Assembly (NCBI RefSeq): GCF_003625475.1
Contig: NZ_RAIQ01000006.1
Span: 62,001 to 126,000, forward strand
Reading direction: 5' to 3'
DNA: 64,000 bases
Source: Butyrivibrio sp. X503
GTDB lineage: Bacteria > Bacillota > Clostridia > Lachnospirales > Lachnospiraceae
In this document: positions 55,572 through 64,000 of the stretch, one piece after another
Position numbering within the stretch: position 1 is the stretch's first letter
Layout of the letters: every line of letters starts with the position of its first letter
The notes under the pieces: model-generated
What the model saw: the letters and a program-made list of their open reading frames with translations, nothing else
Told to the model about the DNA's origin: nothing
The model's database searches: none
Program-made: the position numbers and the translations under genes

Positions 55572-57089
55572 ATGGGCTTTAATTCCTTTAGATTTATATT
55601 GCTTTTCCTGCCAATCCTTTTGGCAGGATGGCATATGCTTAACAGAATTCACAAATATACAGTGGCAGACGGGTTTCTGACTCTTATGTCACTGTATTTC
55701 TATTACACTTTCGGCGCATCTTTCCTAGTTGTGCTGCTTATCAGTATCTGTGTAAACTATCTCCTAAGCTTCATAATAACAAAAGCAAAAGACAAAACGA
55801 TAAAAGTCCTCAAGGTAATAGGCGTTTTGTTTAATTTAGGACTCCTCTTTTACTTTAAATACCTTGGATTCTTTGTCGAAAACATAAATTCCGTGACGGG
55901 AGCGAATCTTTCCGTAAAAGAGATTCTTATGCCGATAGGAATCAGCTTTTTTACCTTTGGACAGATCTCATTTATCGTAGACAGGGCAAACGGCGAAGCA
56001 GAACACTATCCGTTCCTTCAGTATGCCATGTATACCGTCTATTTCCCCAAGCTCATACAGGGACCTATAGCATTCCACAAGGAAATGATCGATCAGTTCA
56101 GGGATACCAAATTAAGAAGCTTCGATCCGGACAACTTCGCTAAGGGCTTAAAATCTTTTATCATAGGTCTTTCCAAGAAAGTAATCCTGGCGGATACGCT
56201 AGCTAGGGTTGCCAACTATGGATTTGAGCAGACATTTTATCTTGATACGCTGACCGTCATTGTGGTCATGCTGGCATATACCTTCCAGATCTACCTTGAT
56301 TTCTCGGGATACTGTGATATGGCAAACGGCGTGAGCTTGCTTCTGGGCATAAAGCTTCCCGTCAATTTCAACTCCCCGTACAAGGCGTCTTCTGCAAAAG
56401 AGCTGTGGCAGCGCTGGCACATGACACTGTCAAGATTCTTCATAAAATACGTATATATCCCGCTTGGCGGCAGCAGAAAAGGAAAGCGCCGCACGGTGAT
56501 CAATGTCCTTATAGTATTTGTTCTTAGCGGACTTTGGCACGGAGCGGGTTGGACATATATCTGCTGGGGACTCATGCAGGGACTTCTTGTAGTATGGGAT
56601 GACCTTGGAATAGTCGGAGTAAGGGATGACAATCCGGATAAAAAGAAAAAGTATTTATTGCGGGAAAAACCTTTTATCACCGTGCCCGGAGCAGTCGGAA
56701 ACGCAGCTACTTTCTTTATGTTTGTGGTTTCCCTTGTGTTCTTTAGATCCAAGAATCTGGGTTATGCGCTTGGAATGTTCAAAAGAGCTTTCTTCTGGAC
56801 ATACCCCGGTTTCCTTACAAGATGCGCCGGACAGCTTGAGATGGCCGAAAACTATGTGCTTCGGCAGATAGTAACAAGGCTTGGCATAGGAAGTGCCGGC
56901 ATGGTTCTTATGATCACGATGATTGTATATATTGCGATAAGTGCGTTTGTGATGACTAGGAAAAACACGCAGGAGATAATAGCAGAAAACAGATACGACT
57001 TAAAGAGTGTCATATGCTATACCATTCTTGCAATCCTGTCGCTTATATCACTTTCAAATGTGAGCACCTTTATTTACTTTAAATTCTGA
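55572..57089 (+). CDS. MBOAT family O-acyltransferase
   Basis: 505 residues with about eleven membrane helices; family landmarks MPIGISFFTFGQISF, WHMTLSRFFIKYVYIPLGGS and the conserved His in LSGLWHGAGWTYICWG. Similar to AlgI/DltB, which pass acyl groups across the membrane to surface polymers. The acceptor is unknown. GGAG ribosome site. Followed 32 bases later by an SGNH-like partner. Confidence 0.93.
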   Translation: MGFNSFRFILLFLPILLAGWHMLNRIHKYTVADGFLTLMSLYFYYTFGASFLVVLLISICVNYLLSFIITKAKDKTIKVLKVIGVLFNLGLLFYFKYLGFFVENINSVTGANLSVKEILMPIGISFFTFGQISFIVDRANGEAEHYPFLQYAMYTVYFPKLIQGPIAFHKEMIDQFRDTKLRSFDPDNFAKGLKSFIIGLSKKVILADTLARVANYGFEQTFYLDTLTVIVVMLAYTFQIYLDFSGYCDMANGVSLLLGIKLPVNFNSPYKASSAKELWQRWHMTLSRFFIKYVYIPLGGSRKGKRRTVINVLIVFVLSGLWHGAGWTYICWGLMQGLLVVWDDLGIVGVRDDNPDKKKKYLLREKPFITVPGAVGNAATFFMFVVSLVFFRSKNLGYALGMFKRAFFWTYPGFLTRCAGQLEMAENYVLRQIVTRLGIGSAGMVLMITMIVYIAISAFVMTRKNTQEIIAENRYDLKSVICYTILAILSLISLSNVSTFIYFKF

Positions 57090-57121
57090 GCATAAGATAA
57101 AGAAATATAATAGAAAACAAT

Positions 57122-58216
57122 ATGAAAAAAGAAAATAATCCTTCAAATTTCATAAAACGACTGACCGTTGCAGTACTTGTGGTTGCTGTGCTGATAGCGT
57201 CTACAGTGTTCGTATTCGACCCTTTTTATCATTATCATAAACCATGGCTGGGCATGAAGGCTGTTCTTAACGACAAAGAATATCAGTGCGTGGGAAGTCT
57301 TCGAAACTTCGATTACGATGCGCTTATTGTGGGTTCTTCCGTTATGGAGAACAATAATAATGCCTGGTACGACGAAGCTTATAACGTAAAGAGCATCAAA
57401 GCCATCCGTTCATACGGCGCGACCGCAGATCTTTGCTATCTTTTGGATGAAGCCTTTGAGAAACACGACGTCAAATACGTCTTTTACAATATTGACCCGT
57501 CGTCCCTGTCCGCAGATGCCGAAACAACCTATAAATCAACGGGTTGTCCCATGTATCTGTACGACCGCAACCCGTTTAATGATGTGCAGTATCTTTTTAA
57601 TAAGGACGTATTGTTTGAAAAGATTCCGTATCAGCTCGCAAATGCGATGTCGACAGACTATGACGAGGGCCTTTCCTACAACTGGGCCAAATGGAAAGAG
57701 TTTGGGCCCCATATGGCGCTTGGCCTTTACTACAGACCAAGAGAAGTCGTGGAAATGATGGAAGAAACCGCTTATAAAGAGAACCTGGAGAAAAACATAG
57801 CTCTTTTGACAAGTGAAGTTGCAGCTCATCCCGATACGCAGTTCATTTTCTTCTATCCCGTGTATTCAATGCTTTGGTGGGACGGAATCGTAAGAACAGG
57901 CGAAAGAGATGCCTATATTTACAACGAAAAAGAGATGACAAAGGCGCTGCTTCAATACGACAATGTGCGTGTTTTCTGTTTCCAGAACGACAGAGATATT
58001 GCCACGAACCTTGAATACTATATGGATTCGCTTCATTTTTCTCCCGAGATTAATAAGCTCATGCTTGATAAGATGGTGGCAGGCGAAGGAGAGATGACCT
58101 TGGATAATTACGAAGAAGTGATCGATGGGGTAAAAGACTTTTCCGAAACTATCGTAAACGAGCTTATAATCCCGTACGAAGAAAAAGACATGCTAACATA
58201 TGAAATTACTGAATAA
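57122..58216 (+). CDS. SGNH-hydrolase-like membrane-anchored partner of MBOAT
   Basis: 364 residues: N-terminal membrane helix (about 13-31), then an extracellular domain with a possible Ser nucleophile in ALIVGSSVMENN and an Asp-His pair in YMDSLHFSPEIN, consistent with an AlgJ/AlgX/DltD-type acetyl-transfer role. I do not recognise an exact family. No ribosome site is visible; TATAAT (57106-57111) lies 10 bases before ATG, so a short-leader transcript or translational coupling to MBOAT is possible. Confidence 0.75.
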   Translation: MKKENNPSNFIKRLTVAVLVVAVLIASTVFVFDPFYHYHKPWLGMKAVLNDKEYQCVGSLRNFDYDALIVGSSVMENNNNAWYDEAYNVKSIKAIRSYGATADLCYLLDEAFEKHDVKYVFYNIDPSSLSADAETTYKSTGCPMYLYDRNPFNDVQYLFNKDVLFEKIPYQLANAMSTDYDEGLSYNWAKWKEFGPHMALGLYYRPREVVEMMEETAYKENLEKNIALLTSEVAAHPDTQFIFFYPVYSMLWWDGIVRTGERDAYIYNEKEMTKALLQYDNVRVFCFQNDRDIATNLEYYMDSLHFSPEINKLMLDKMVAGEGEMTLDNYEEVIDGVKDFSETIVNELIIPYEEKDMLTYEITE

Positions 58217-58229
58217 AATGGTATACTAT

Positions 58230-58256
58230 AAGGCACAAAGACTGATTTTGTGCCTT
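58230..58256 (+). terminator. Hairpin between the SGNH-like gene and murG
   Basis: AAGGCACAAA / TTTGTGCCTT arms with a 7-base loop, then AAATTT. A TATACT at 58222-58227 just before it may be the murG -10, in which case the hairpin is in the murG leader. Confidence 0.6.
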
Positions 58257-58284
58257 AAATTTATGATGGAAGAAGGATCGGAAG

Positions 58285-59376
58285 TTGAGCGACAATGAGA
58301 CCAAAAGAATCGTGCTTACAGGAGGCGGAAGCGCAGGACACGTAACACCTAATATAGCGCTTATACCCGCACTTAAAAAGGCAGGATATGATATTTATTA
58401 CATCGGATCATATAACGGAATCGAGAAGAAACTTATCGAAGATTACAGCATTCCTTATTTCGGAATAGCAACAGGTAAGCTCAGAAGATACTTCGACCCC
58501 AAGAATTTCACAGATCCGTTCAGAGTTCTTAAGGGATTTGGAGAGGCCAAAAAGCTTCTCAGAACAATAAAACCCGATATAGTATTTTCAAAAGGCGGAT
58601 TTGTAAGTGTCCCTGTTGTAAGAGCAGCGGGCGCACTTAAGATACCTTATATTGTGCACGAATCGGACATGACACCGGGACTTGCCAACAGACTTAGCAT
58701 GACGGGAGCCAAGAGAATATGCTGTAATTTCCCCGAGACAATGAGACTTCTCCCCGCAGAGAAGGCGGTTCTCACAGGAACACCCATAAGAGAAGAGCTT
58801 GGAATGGGCTCACCCGAGGCAGGAAGAAAGCTTTGCGAGTTCACGGACGATAAGCCCGTTCTTATGGTAATCGGAGGAAGCCTTGGTGCGCAGTCGGTGA
58901 ATGAGACCGTAAGATACGCACTTCCCAGACTTCTTCCCAATTTCAACGTGGTTCATATCTGCGGAAAAGAGAAGATGGATAACCTCAAGCTTACCGTTCC
59001 CGGATACAAGCAGTTCGAGTACGTAAAGAACGAGTTAAAAGACATCTTTGCTATGGCAGATATAGTGGTATCAAGAGCCGGAGCCAACTCAATCTGTGAG
59101 CTCCTTGCACTTAAAAAGCCCAATATCCTTATTCCTTTGTCCACCAAATCAAGCAGGGGAGATCAGATGCTCAATGCCAAGTCCTTTGAGCAGCAGGGAT
59201 TTTCTCTTGTTATAGATAACGATGACCTTGATGAAGACATTCTTGTTGAGACAATAGAGGATCTCTATGAGAGAAGAGAGGACTTTATTGAGAATATGAG
59301 CAAGAGCAATCTTCACAGCGCCACAAACACCATAGTTGAGCTTATTAACACCGAAGTTGGTGCGTCAGATCAATAA
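58285..59376 (+). CDS. murG: UDP-GlcNAc:lipid I transferase MurG
   Basis: Makes lipid II at the inner face of the membrane. 363 residues; GGGSAGHVTPNIALIP near the start, VIGGSLGAQSVN, and the UDP-GlcNAc site SRAGANSICELLAL. The start is TTG with AAGGA upstream (an overlapping ATG frame stops at once). Isolated from the division-wall cluster. Confidence 0.95.
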   Translation: MSDNETKRIVLTGGGSAGHVTPNIALIPALKKAGYDIYYIGSYNGIEKKLIEDYSIPYFGIATGKLRRYFDPKNFTDPFRVLKGFGEAKKLLRTIKPDIVFSKGGFVSVPVVRAAGALKIPYIVHESDMTPGLANRLSMTGAKRICCNFPETMRLLPAEKAVLTGTPIREELGMGSPEAGRKLCEFTDDKPVLMVIGGSLGAQSVNETVRYALPRLLPNFNVVHICGKEKMDNLKLTVPGYKQFEYVKNELKDIFAMADIVVSRAGANSICELLALKKPNILIPLSTKSSRGDQMLNAKSFEQQGFSLVIDNDDLDEDILVETIEDLYERREDFIENMSKSNLHSATNTIVELINTEVGASDQ

Positions 59377-59490
59377 AAATTATCCATAAAATTTTGTAAA
59401 TATTTATAGGCATTTTATACGCTTTTATATTAAATGAGTTATCATATAATTAGAAAAGTTTTTTCTCCGTAAAAGCAGAGGGAAATATAA

Positions 59491-61422
59491 ATGACTATGA
59501 ATGTGGAAAGCTATCTGAGTTCATACAGCCCGGTAGGCGACATCCTGGTAATGGCGATACTTATGGTTATCACCGTTCTTATTCGTGTTGCATATATCAA
59601 GCAGAGCAGAGAGTTTACCATATTCAGATACATCATGATAAGCTTGGTAGCTGCGGCAATTTGTAATATACTTTTCCATCAGTTACTGACACATGTATCG
59701 GTCATTTCTCTTCCCATGGTCTATCTGCTTAGATTTCTGTACCATTTCCTTCTTTATACCAACCTGGGATTATACGTTGTATATATGAAAAATCCATTTC
59801 AGCTAGTCCAAAAGGGTGAGCAGAGGTATGAGTTGCTGGCATCCTTTGCGGTAATCGGAATTACTGCTACAGAAGTGATCCAGACAATGACTAAAACAGG
59901 GTTTTATGTTGATACAAACGGTAATCTTCAAACCGGACATAAAATGTTTGCCGCAGGATACCTCTTTATGGTATCGCTGCTATTGTATCTGCTCATCAGA
60001 TACAGAAACAGAACCTACAGACCTATTGTCACTGCTTTTATCGGGGTTATAGCAGTCGCTGCTCTTGTTATGATCATTCAGGCAAATAATAGGCAGCAAT
60101 CTTTTACCACAGCGACATTCTTATTCCCGATAGTAGCTGTTCTTTATCTGCTCCATGCAAATCCGTACGACCTTGAGTGGGGTTCTCTTCACATAGATTC
60201 CTTTGAAGAGAGGATTGATACCGCTTCCAGGAAAAAGATGGGAATCCTGGTATTCAGTCTTTTCATGCATGAATTTGAAAAGAATAACCGTAAGTACCCC
60301 AAAGAGATCAGAGAAAAACTAAGAGAAGTCACAATGGATTTCTTTAGAGGAGGCACGCTTTTCCAAATATCTCCGGGAAGAATGATATTTATCGTTGATA
60401 AAGAGAGCAATCCCGACCATGAAGCCAGGACTGTTAAGATGATGGAGCTGTTCCATGAGCAGCATAATATATATAAGAATGACTACAAGATAGTAATTAC
60501 CGAGTCAAGCAACAGTATAAAAGAACCGGCTGATTACCTAAGACTTATTGAATATGTTGAAGGAAGAATGCCGGAACAAGAGATCAAGATGGTCCAGGCT
60601 GAGGATATAGAGAAATTCTACGAACATAAATACATCGTGGATCAGCTTGCGGATATAAGTGAAAAAGGCGATATGGATGATCCGAGAGTCCTTGTATATT
60701 GCCAGCCCGTCTACAATATAACTTCCGGATGCTATGACACTGCTGAAGCACTTATGAGACTTAAGCTCGCAGATCTCGGAATGGTATTTCCGGACAGATT
60801 CATACCGATAGCGGAAAATCACAATTATATAAACGCACTTACAATGATAATTCTTTCCAAGACCTGTAAACAGATAAGAAAACTGATCCGAGACGGCTTC
60901 TACATATCAAGGATTTCAGTTAACTTCTCGATACTTGATGTAAAAGACAAAGATTTCTGCAGGAAAGTAAGAAATGTGGTGAGCGGATGCGAGATACCGT
61001 TTGATAAGCTTGCTATTGAGATAACGGAAAGCCAGAACGAGAAAGACTTTATAGAGTTAAAAGATAAGATCTATGAACTTAAGATGAGCGGAATAACGTT
61101 CTATCTTGATGATTTCGGAACGGGATATTCCAATTTCGAAAGAATCTTAGAGATACCGTTTGACATCATAAAGTTTGACAGATCGCTCGTAGTGGCAAGT
61201 AGGAACGACTCCAAATCAGAGACCCTCGTATCCCACCTTGCGCATATGTTCAGCGACCTTGAATACGACGTCTTGTATGAGGGCGTAGAGGACAGCGAAG
61301 ACGAAGAGCGCTGCAAAGAAATGCATGCAAGATACCTACAGGGTTATATGTACTCAAAGCCCATACCAATTGAGCAGCTTACTGATTTCTTAAAGCGAGT
61401 ACCGGAATATGTAAACGTATAA
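59491..61422 (+). CDS. Membrane EAL-domain c-di-GMP phosphodiesterase
   Basis: 643 residues: about seven membrane helices (10-228), a GGDEF-like fold without the motif (about 240-360) and an EAL domain (about 395-640). Key catalytic parts are present: EALMRL, VNFSILD, EITES and DDFGTGYSNFERI, then KFDRSLV, so it is likely active. It and the GGDEF protein at 49624 make opposite ends of c-di-GMP turnover in this window. GAGGG ribosome site; monocistronic with its own terminator. Confidence 0.92.
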   Translation: MTMNVESYLSSYSPVGDILVMAILMVITVLIRVAYIKQSREFTIFRYIMISLVAAAICNILFHQLLTHVSVISLPMVYLLRFLYHFLLYTNLGLYVVYMKNPFQLVQKGEQRYELLASFAVIGITATEVIQTMTKTGFYVDTNGNLQTGHKMFAAGYLFMVSLLLYLLIRYRNRTYRPIVTAFIGVIAVAALVMIIQANNRQQSFTTATFLFPIVAVLYLLHANPYDLEWGSLHIDSFEERIDTASRKKMGILVFSLFMHEFEKNNRKYPKEIREKLREVTMDFFRGGTLFQISPGRMIFIVDKESNPDHEARTVKMMELFHEQHNIYKNDYKIVITESSNSIKEPADYLRLIEYVEGRMPEQEIKMVQAEDIEKFYEHKYIVDQLADISEKGDMDDPRVLVYCQPVYNITSGCYDTAEALMRLKLADLGMVFPDRFIPIAENHNYINALTMIILSKTCKQIRKLIRDGFYISRISVNFSILDVKDKDFCRKVRNVVSGCEIPFDKLAIEITESQNEKDFIELKDKIYELKMSGITFYLDDFGTGYSNFERILEIPFDIIKFDRSLVVASRNDSKSETLVSHLAHMFSDLEYDVLYEGVEDSEDEERCKEMHARYLQGYMYSKPIPIEQLTDFLKRVPEYVNV

Positions 61423-61426
61423 AATA

Positions 61427-61460
61427 AAGGCTGAGTGATTTTTATAAATCGCTCAGCCTT
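61427..61460 (+). terminator. Bidirectional terminator between EAL and rubrerythrin genes
   Basis: Fifteen-base arms AAGGCTGAGTGATTT / AAATCGCTCAGCCTT with one G-U pair and a 4-base loop. Confidence 0.85.
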
Positions 61461-61476
61461 ATCTATTAACTATCTA

Positions 61477-62016
61477 TCAGCCAAAATATCTCTTTAAGAG
61501 ACCTTCAAAGCCTTTGCCGTGTCTAGCCTCATCTCTTCCAATCTCATGAACTGCATCATGGATCGCATCAAGATTAAGCTCTTTTGCTTTCTTAGCAAGA
61601 TCTGCACGACCCTGTGTTGCGCCGTACTCGGCATCTGCACGAAGCTCAAGATTCTTCTTGGTTGAGTTTGTAAGAACTTCTCCGAGCATCTCTGCAAACT
61701 GAGCAGCGTGCTCAGCCTCTTCCCAAGCTGCCTTCTCGTAGAAAGCGCCGATCTCGGGGTAACCCTCTCTGATAGCTACGCGAGCCATTGCAAGATACAT
61801 TCCGACTTCGGAACACTCGCCGTTGAACATTTCGCGAAGACCATTCTTTATCTCTTCAGGTGCTTCACTAGCTACACCAAGAACATGCTCGCATGCCCAA
61901 ACTTTATCACCTTCCTGCTTGCTGAATTTAGAAGCGGGAGCCTTACATACTGGACAAGCTTCCGGAGGCTGATCGCCTTCATGAACATAGCCACAAACCT
62001 GACATATCCATTTCAT
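61477..62016 (-). CDS. Reverse rubrerythrin
   Basis: 179 residues. The rubredoxin-like iron site comes first (Cys5, Cys8, Cys21, Cys24) and the diiron four-helix domain second (GECSEVGMYLAMA, EEAEHAAQFAEML, EIGRDEARHGKGFEGLL), the reverse of ordinary rubrerythrin. In clostridia such proteins reduce peroxide and oxygen with NADH and are controlled by PerR. GGAGAT ribosome site. Oxidative defence in an anaerobe. Confidence 0.95.
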   Translation of the reverse strand: MKWICQVCGYVHEGDQPPEACPVCKAPASKFSKQEGDKVWACEHVLGVASEAPEEIKNGLREMFNGECSEVGMYLAMARVAIREGYPEIGAFYEKAAWEEAEHAAQFAEMLGEVLTNSTKKNLELRADAEYGATQGRADLAKKAKELNLDAIHDAVHEIGRDEARHGKGFEGLLKRYFG

Positions 62017-62164
62017 AGAAATAATCTCCTTTCGTAATACGTGAAATAATAATTCTGCCTATTTGACTATAACATAAAGTGTGTACCAAAAGAGCGCTTT
62101 TATAAAAGTTTAATAGCGTATAATAAAAACTTTGAAAATTTATTTCATTCTCTATAGAAAAGTG

Positions 62165-62185
62165 CGATATACTATTGGTATATCG
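62165..62185. promoter_or_regulatory. Perfect palindrome upstream of the RpiR gene
   Basis: CGATATAC and GTATATCG, exact inverted arms separated by TATTG, centred 46 bases before the RpiR start codon. A TATAGT at 62188-62193 next to it is a possible -10. Probable operator, perhaps for RpiR itself. Confidence 0.65.
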
Positions 62186-62220
62186 GTTATAGTGTTCAAT
62201 AATACATAGCGGAGGCGCCT

Positions 62221-63090
62221 ATGAATATTGTCAGTGAGAAAATCAAAAGTTGCTATAATTCTTTGCCTTCATCGGAAAAGGCAGTTGCCGATTTTGTTCT
62301 TGAAAGAAAAGGAGATCTTTTTCAATATCCCATAAAAGAACTTGCAAGATTATCAGGTACAACGCAGGCTTCGTGGACTCGCTTTGCGCAGGCCATAGGA
62401 TATAACGGATTAAAAGACCTTAAGAATGCTTATTATGCAGAGATCAATACATCTCTTATTCAAGCGGAAAAAGGCAATCCCAGAGTTTCTTTTAAGGACG
62501 TCAATGAATATACGTCGCTTCAGTCTATTGCAGACAATATCTGTGCCACAAGCGTCCAGGCAATTCAGACCACATACAGACTGTTTGATGCCGGATCCTT
62601 CAATGAAGTTATCGATAAGCTTGTACTGGCTAAGCAGATACAGATCTTCGGAGTGGGAGCAGCCGGAATTGCTGCCTACGACCTTTATTGTAAGCTTCAA
62701 AGAATCCACTACAACGTGGTCTTTAACCAGGATCATCATATGAATATGATGACCATCTCGCAGGCACAGGAAAATGATGTTATACTGTTCTTTAGCGACA
62801 ATGCCAAGAACAAAGAGATAATGGAGCTGTTTAACATAGCAAAAGGTACAGCGGCTACGACGGTTGCCATAACCAAGCTCGGAAACAATCAACTTACTAC
62901 GGGATGCGATTTTGTGCTCTTTGCCACATCTCCCGAGATAGACAAAAAGAGCGGAATATCAAGCTCTCGTTTCGCGCAGCTGTTTCTTGTAGATACCATC
63001 TATACTTCTGTGGCAAATCGCGATTATGATAACATAAAAGAGTATCTCAGAGATTCATATGAGGTATTTAACGAACCAATCAAGGAGTAG
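62221..63090 (+). CDS. RpiR/MurR family transcriptional regulator
   Basis: 289 residues: N-terminal RpiR helix-turn-helix (1-77, with ELARLSGTTQASWTRFAQAIGYNGLKDLK) and a SIS sugar-phosphate domain (about 125-255, with QIQIFGVGAAGIAAYDL). Family members sense phosphosugars. It ends only seven bases before luxS on the same strand, an unusual partner for this family. GGAGGC ribosome site. Confidence 0.93.
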   Translation: MNIVSEKIKSCYNSLPSSEKAVADFVLERKGDLFQYPIKELARLSGTTQASWTRFAQAIGYNGLKDLKNAYYAEINTSLIQAEKGNPRVSFKDVNEYTSLQSIADNICATSVQAIQTTYRLFDAGSFNEVIDKLVLAKQIQIFGVGAAGIAAYDLYCKLQRIHYNVVFNQDHHMNMMTISQAQENDVILFFSDNAKNKEIMELFNIAKGTAATTVAITKLGNNQLTTGCDFVLFATSPEIDKKSGISSSRFAQLFLVDTIYTSVANRDYDNIKEYLRDSYEVFNEPIKE

Positions 63091-63097
63091 AGACATA

Positions 63098-63577
63098 ATG
63101 GAGAAAATCGCAAGCTTTACGGTTAACCACATCGACCTCGAGCCGGGAATATATGTATCCCGTAAGGACAAGGTCGGACAGGAAACAATAACAACATTTG
63201 ATCTTCGTATGACGGCTCCCAACAGAGAACCCGTAATGAATACAGCAGAGGTTCATACCATGGAGCATCTCGGAGCAACATTCCTTAGAAACGACGAAGA
63301 GTACAAAGACAAGACTATTTATTTCGGACCAATGGGATGCAGAACAGGTTTTTATATTGTTCTTGCAGGAGATCTGGATTCCAAGACAATAGTTCCTCTT
63401 GTGACAAGAATGTATGAGTTTATGAGAGATTTTAAGGGAGAGGTTCCCGGAGCAAGCCCAAGAGACTGCGGAAATTATCTCGACATGAACCTTGGAATGG
63501 CTAATTTCCTTGCAAAAAGATATCTCGATAACACGCTTTACAACATTGATGAAAAGCATCTTGTATATCCCGAGTGA
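63098..63577 (+). CDS. luxS: S-ribosylhomocysteine lyase
   Basis: Splits S-ribosylhomocysteine to homocysteine and the AI-2 precursor. 159 residues with the metal site His53-x3-His57 (HTMEH), Cys124 (RDCGN) and catalytic Cys81 (PMGCRTGFY). ATG 63098 is preceded by AAGGAG; an upstream in-frame ATG inside the regulator gene is rejected. mtnN follows. Confidence 0.97.
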   Translation: MEKIASFTVNHIDLEPGIYVSRKDKVGQETITTFDLRMTAPNREPVMNTAEVHTMEHLGATFLRNDEEYKDKTIYFGPMGCRTGFYIVLAGDLDSKTIVPLVTRMYEFMRDFKGEVPGASPRDCGNYLDMNLGMANFLAKRYLDNTLYNIDEKHLVYPE

Positions 63578-63626
63578 TCACGATATCTTCTAAGAAAAAT
63601 TCTCAAAAGAAAAACGGAGACAAATA

Positions 63627-64000
63627 ATGAAAATAGGTATTATCGGTGCCATGGAAGTTGAAGTTCAGGCACTTAAGAGCAACATGACGGTAAATCGCAT
63701 CGTAAAAAAGGCATCTATGGAATTCTATGAAGGAATCATAGGCGGAAAAGACGTAGTTGTTGTAAGAAGCGGTATTGCCAAAGTAAACGCAGGAATTTGC
63801 GTACAGATACTTGTAGATCTTTTCGATGTTACACATGTAATCAACACCGGTGTTGCCGGATCACTTGATTCCAAGCTCAACATCGGAGACATCGTTCTTT
63901 CCGTTGATGCATGCTATCACGACGTAGACATTACAATCTTCGGATATGCCAAAGGCGAAGTTCCTCAGATCGGAGCAGTAAATTTTGAAGCTGACAAAGA
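63627..64000 (+). CDS. mtnN: 5'-methylthioadenosine/S-adenosylhomocysteine nucleosidase (3' end outside window)
   Basis: 124 residues visible. MKIGIIGAMEVEV carries the catalytic Glu12, and NTGVAGSLD the nucleobase pocket. Removes adenine from S-adenosylhomocysteine, the step before LuxS, so the pair forms the activated-methyl recycling route. Starts 49 bases after luxS, with an ACGGAGA ribosome site. Confidence 0.95.
   Translation, partial: MKIGIIGAMEVEVQALKSNMTVNRIVKKASMEFYEGIIGGKDVVVVRSGIAKVNAGICVQILVDLFDVTHVINTGVAGSLDSKLNIGDIVLSVDACYHDVDITIFGYAKGEVPQIGAVNFEADK

Overview
The window is a chromosomal replication-origin region from a low-GC anaerobic Firmicute, most likely a Lachnospiraceae member (Butyrivibrio/Pseudobutyrivibrio-like). 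This rests on the B. subtilis-type order rpmH-dnaA-dnaN-yaaA-recF-gyrB-gyrA, DUF3881- and DUF4446-type genes, a class III (oxygen-sensitive) ribonucleotide reductase, a reverse rubrerythrin and parS/ParAB. No ribosomal RNA, CRISPR array, transposase or prophage is visible; there is one tRNA gene.

Origin core (40.2-42.6 kb). Genes to the left run mostly on the minus strand and genes to the right mostly on the plus strand, so transcription diverges from oriC. The origin is bipartite: one DnaA-box cluster between rpmH and dnaA and a second between dnaA and dnaN. The second ends in a DnaA box followed directly by DnaA-trio-like triplets and an AT-rich stretch. Leftward lie rpmH, rnpA, yidD, yidC, khpB/jag, mnmE, mnmG, rsmG, two perfect parS sites, parA, parB, a DUF4446-type gene, serS, a DUF3881-type gene and deoD. 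Rightward lie dnaA, dnaN, yaaA, recF, gyrB, gyrA, a GGDEF protein, exoA and an AEC transporter.

Left arm (0-27.7 kb). This holds an AlkD-like protein (partial), nrdG-nrdD with an operator-like palindrome, murI, trmB-trxA-SH3 protein, a D,D-carboxypeptidase, a DEDDh exonuclease, a glutathione peroxidase-like thiol peroxidase, YlmH-like and Nudix proteins, a membrane-anchored clostripain-type protease and a GlsB-like protein. A transport/sensing locus follows at 14.5-23.5 kb: a binding protein, fused permease and ABC ATPase lie next to a second operon encoding a MIF-type tautomerase, another binding protein, a histidine kinase and a response regulator. Divergent from it are an unknown gene and cstA. 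Next come tRNA-Arg(CCT) with a duplicated 3' end, a 290-base stretch dense in hairpins, and a GntR regulator-TraX pair.

Right arm (52.9-64 kb). This holds an alpha/beta hydrolase, a GH51 arabinofuranosidase, an MBOAT acyltransferase with an SGNH-like partner, murG, an EAL phosphodiesterase, a reverse rubrerythrin, and an RpiR regulator running straight into luxS and the start of mtnN (S-adenosylhomocysteine recycling / AI-2).

The most unusual observations are the roughly 120-residue insertion in the helical domain of the ABC ATPase, a MIF tautomerase leading a three-component sensory operon, two apparently leaderless genes, the tRNA 3'-end duplication with its hairpin array, the RpiR-luxS-mtnN arrangement with a perfect palindrome upstream, and a well-resolved origin unwinding element.
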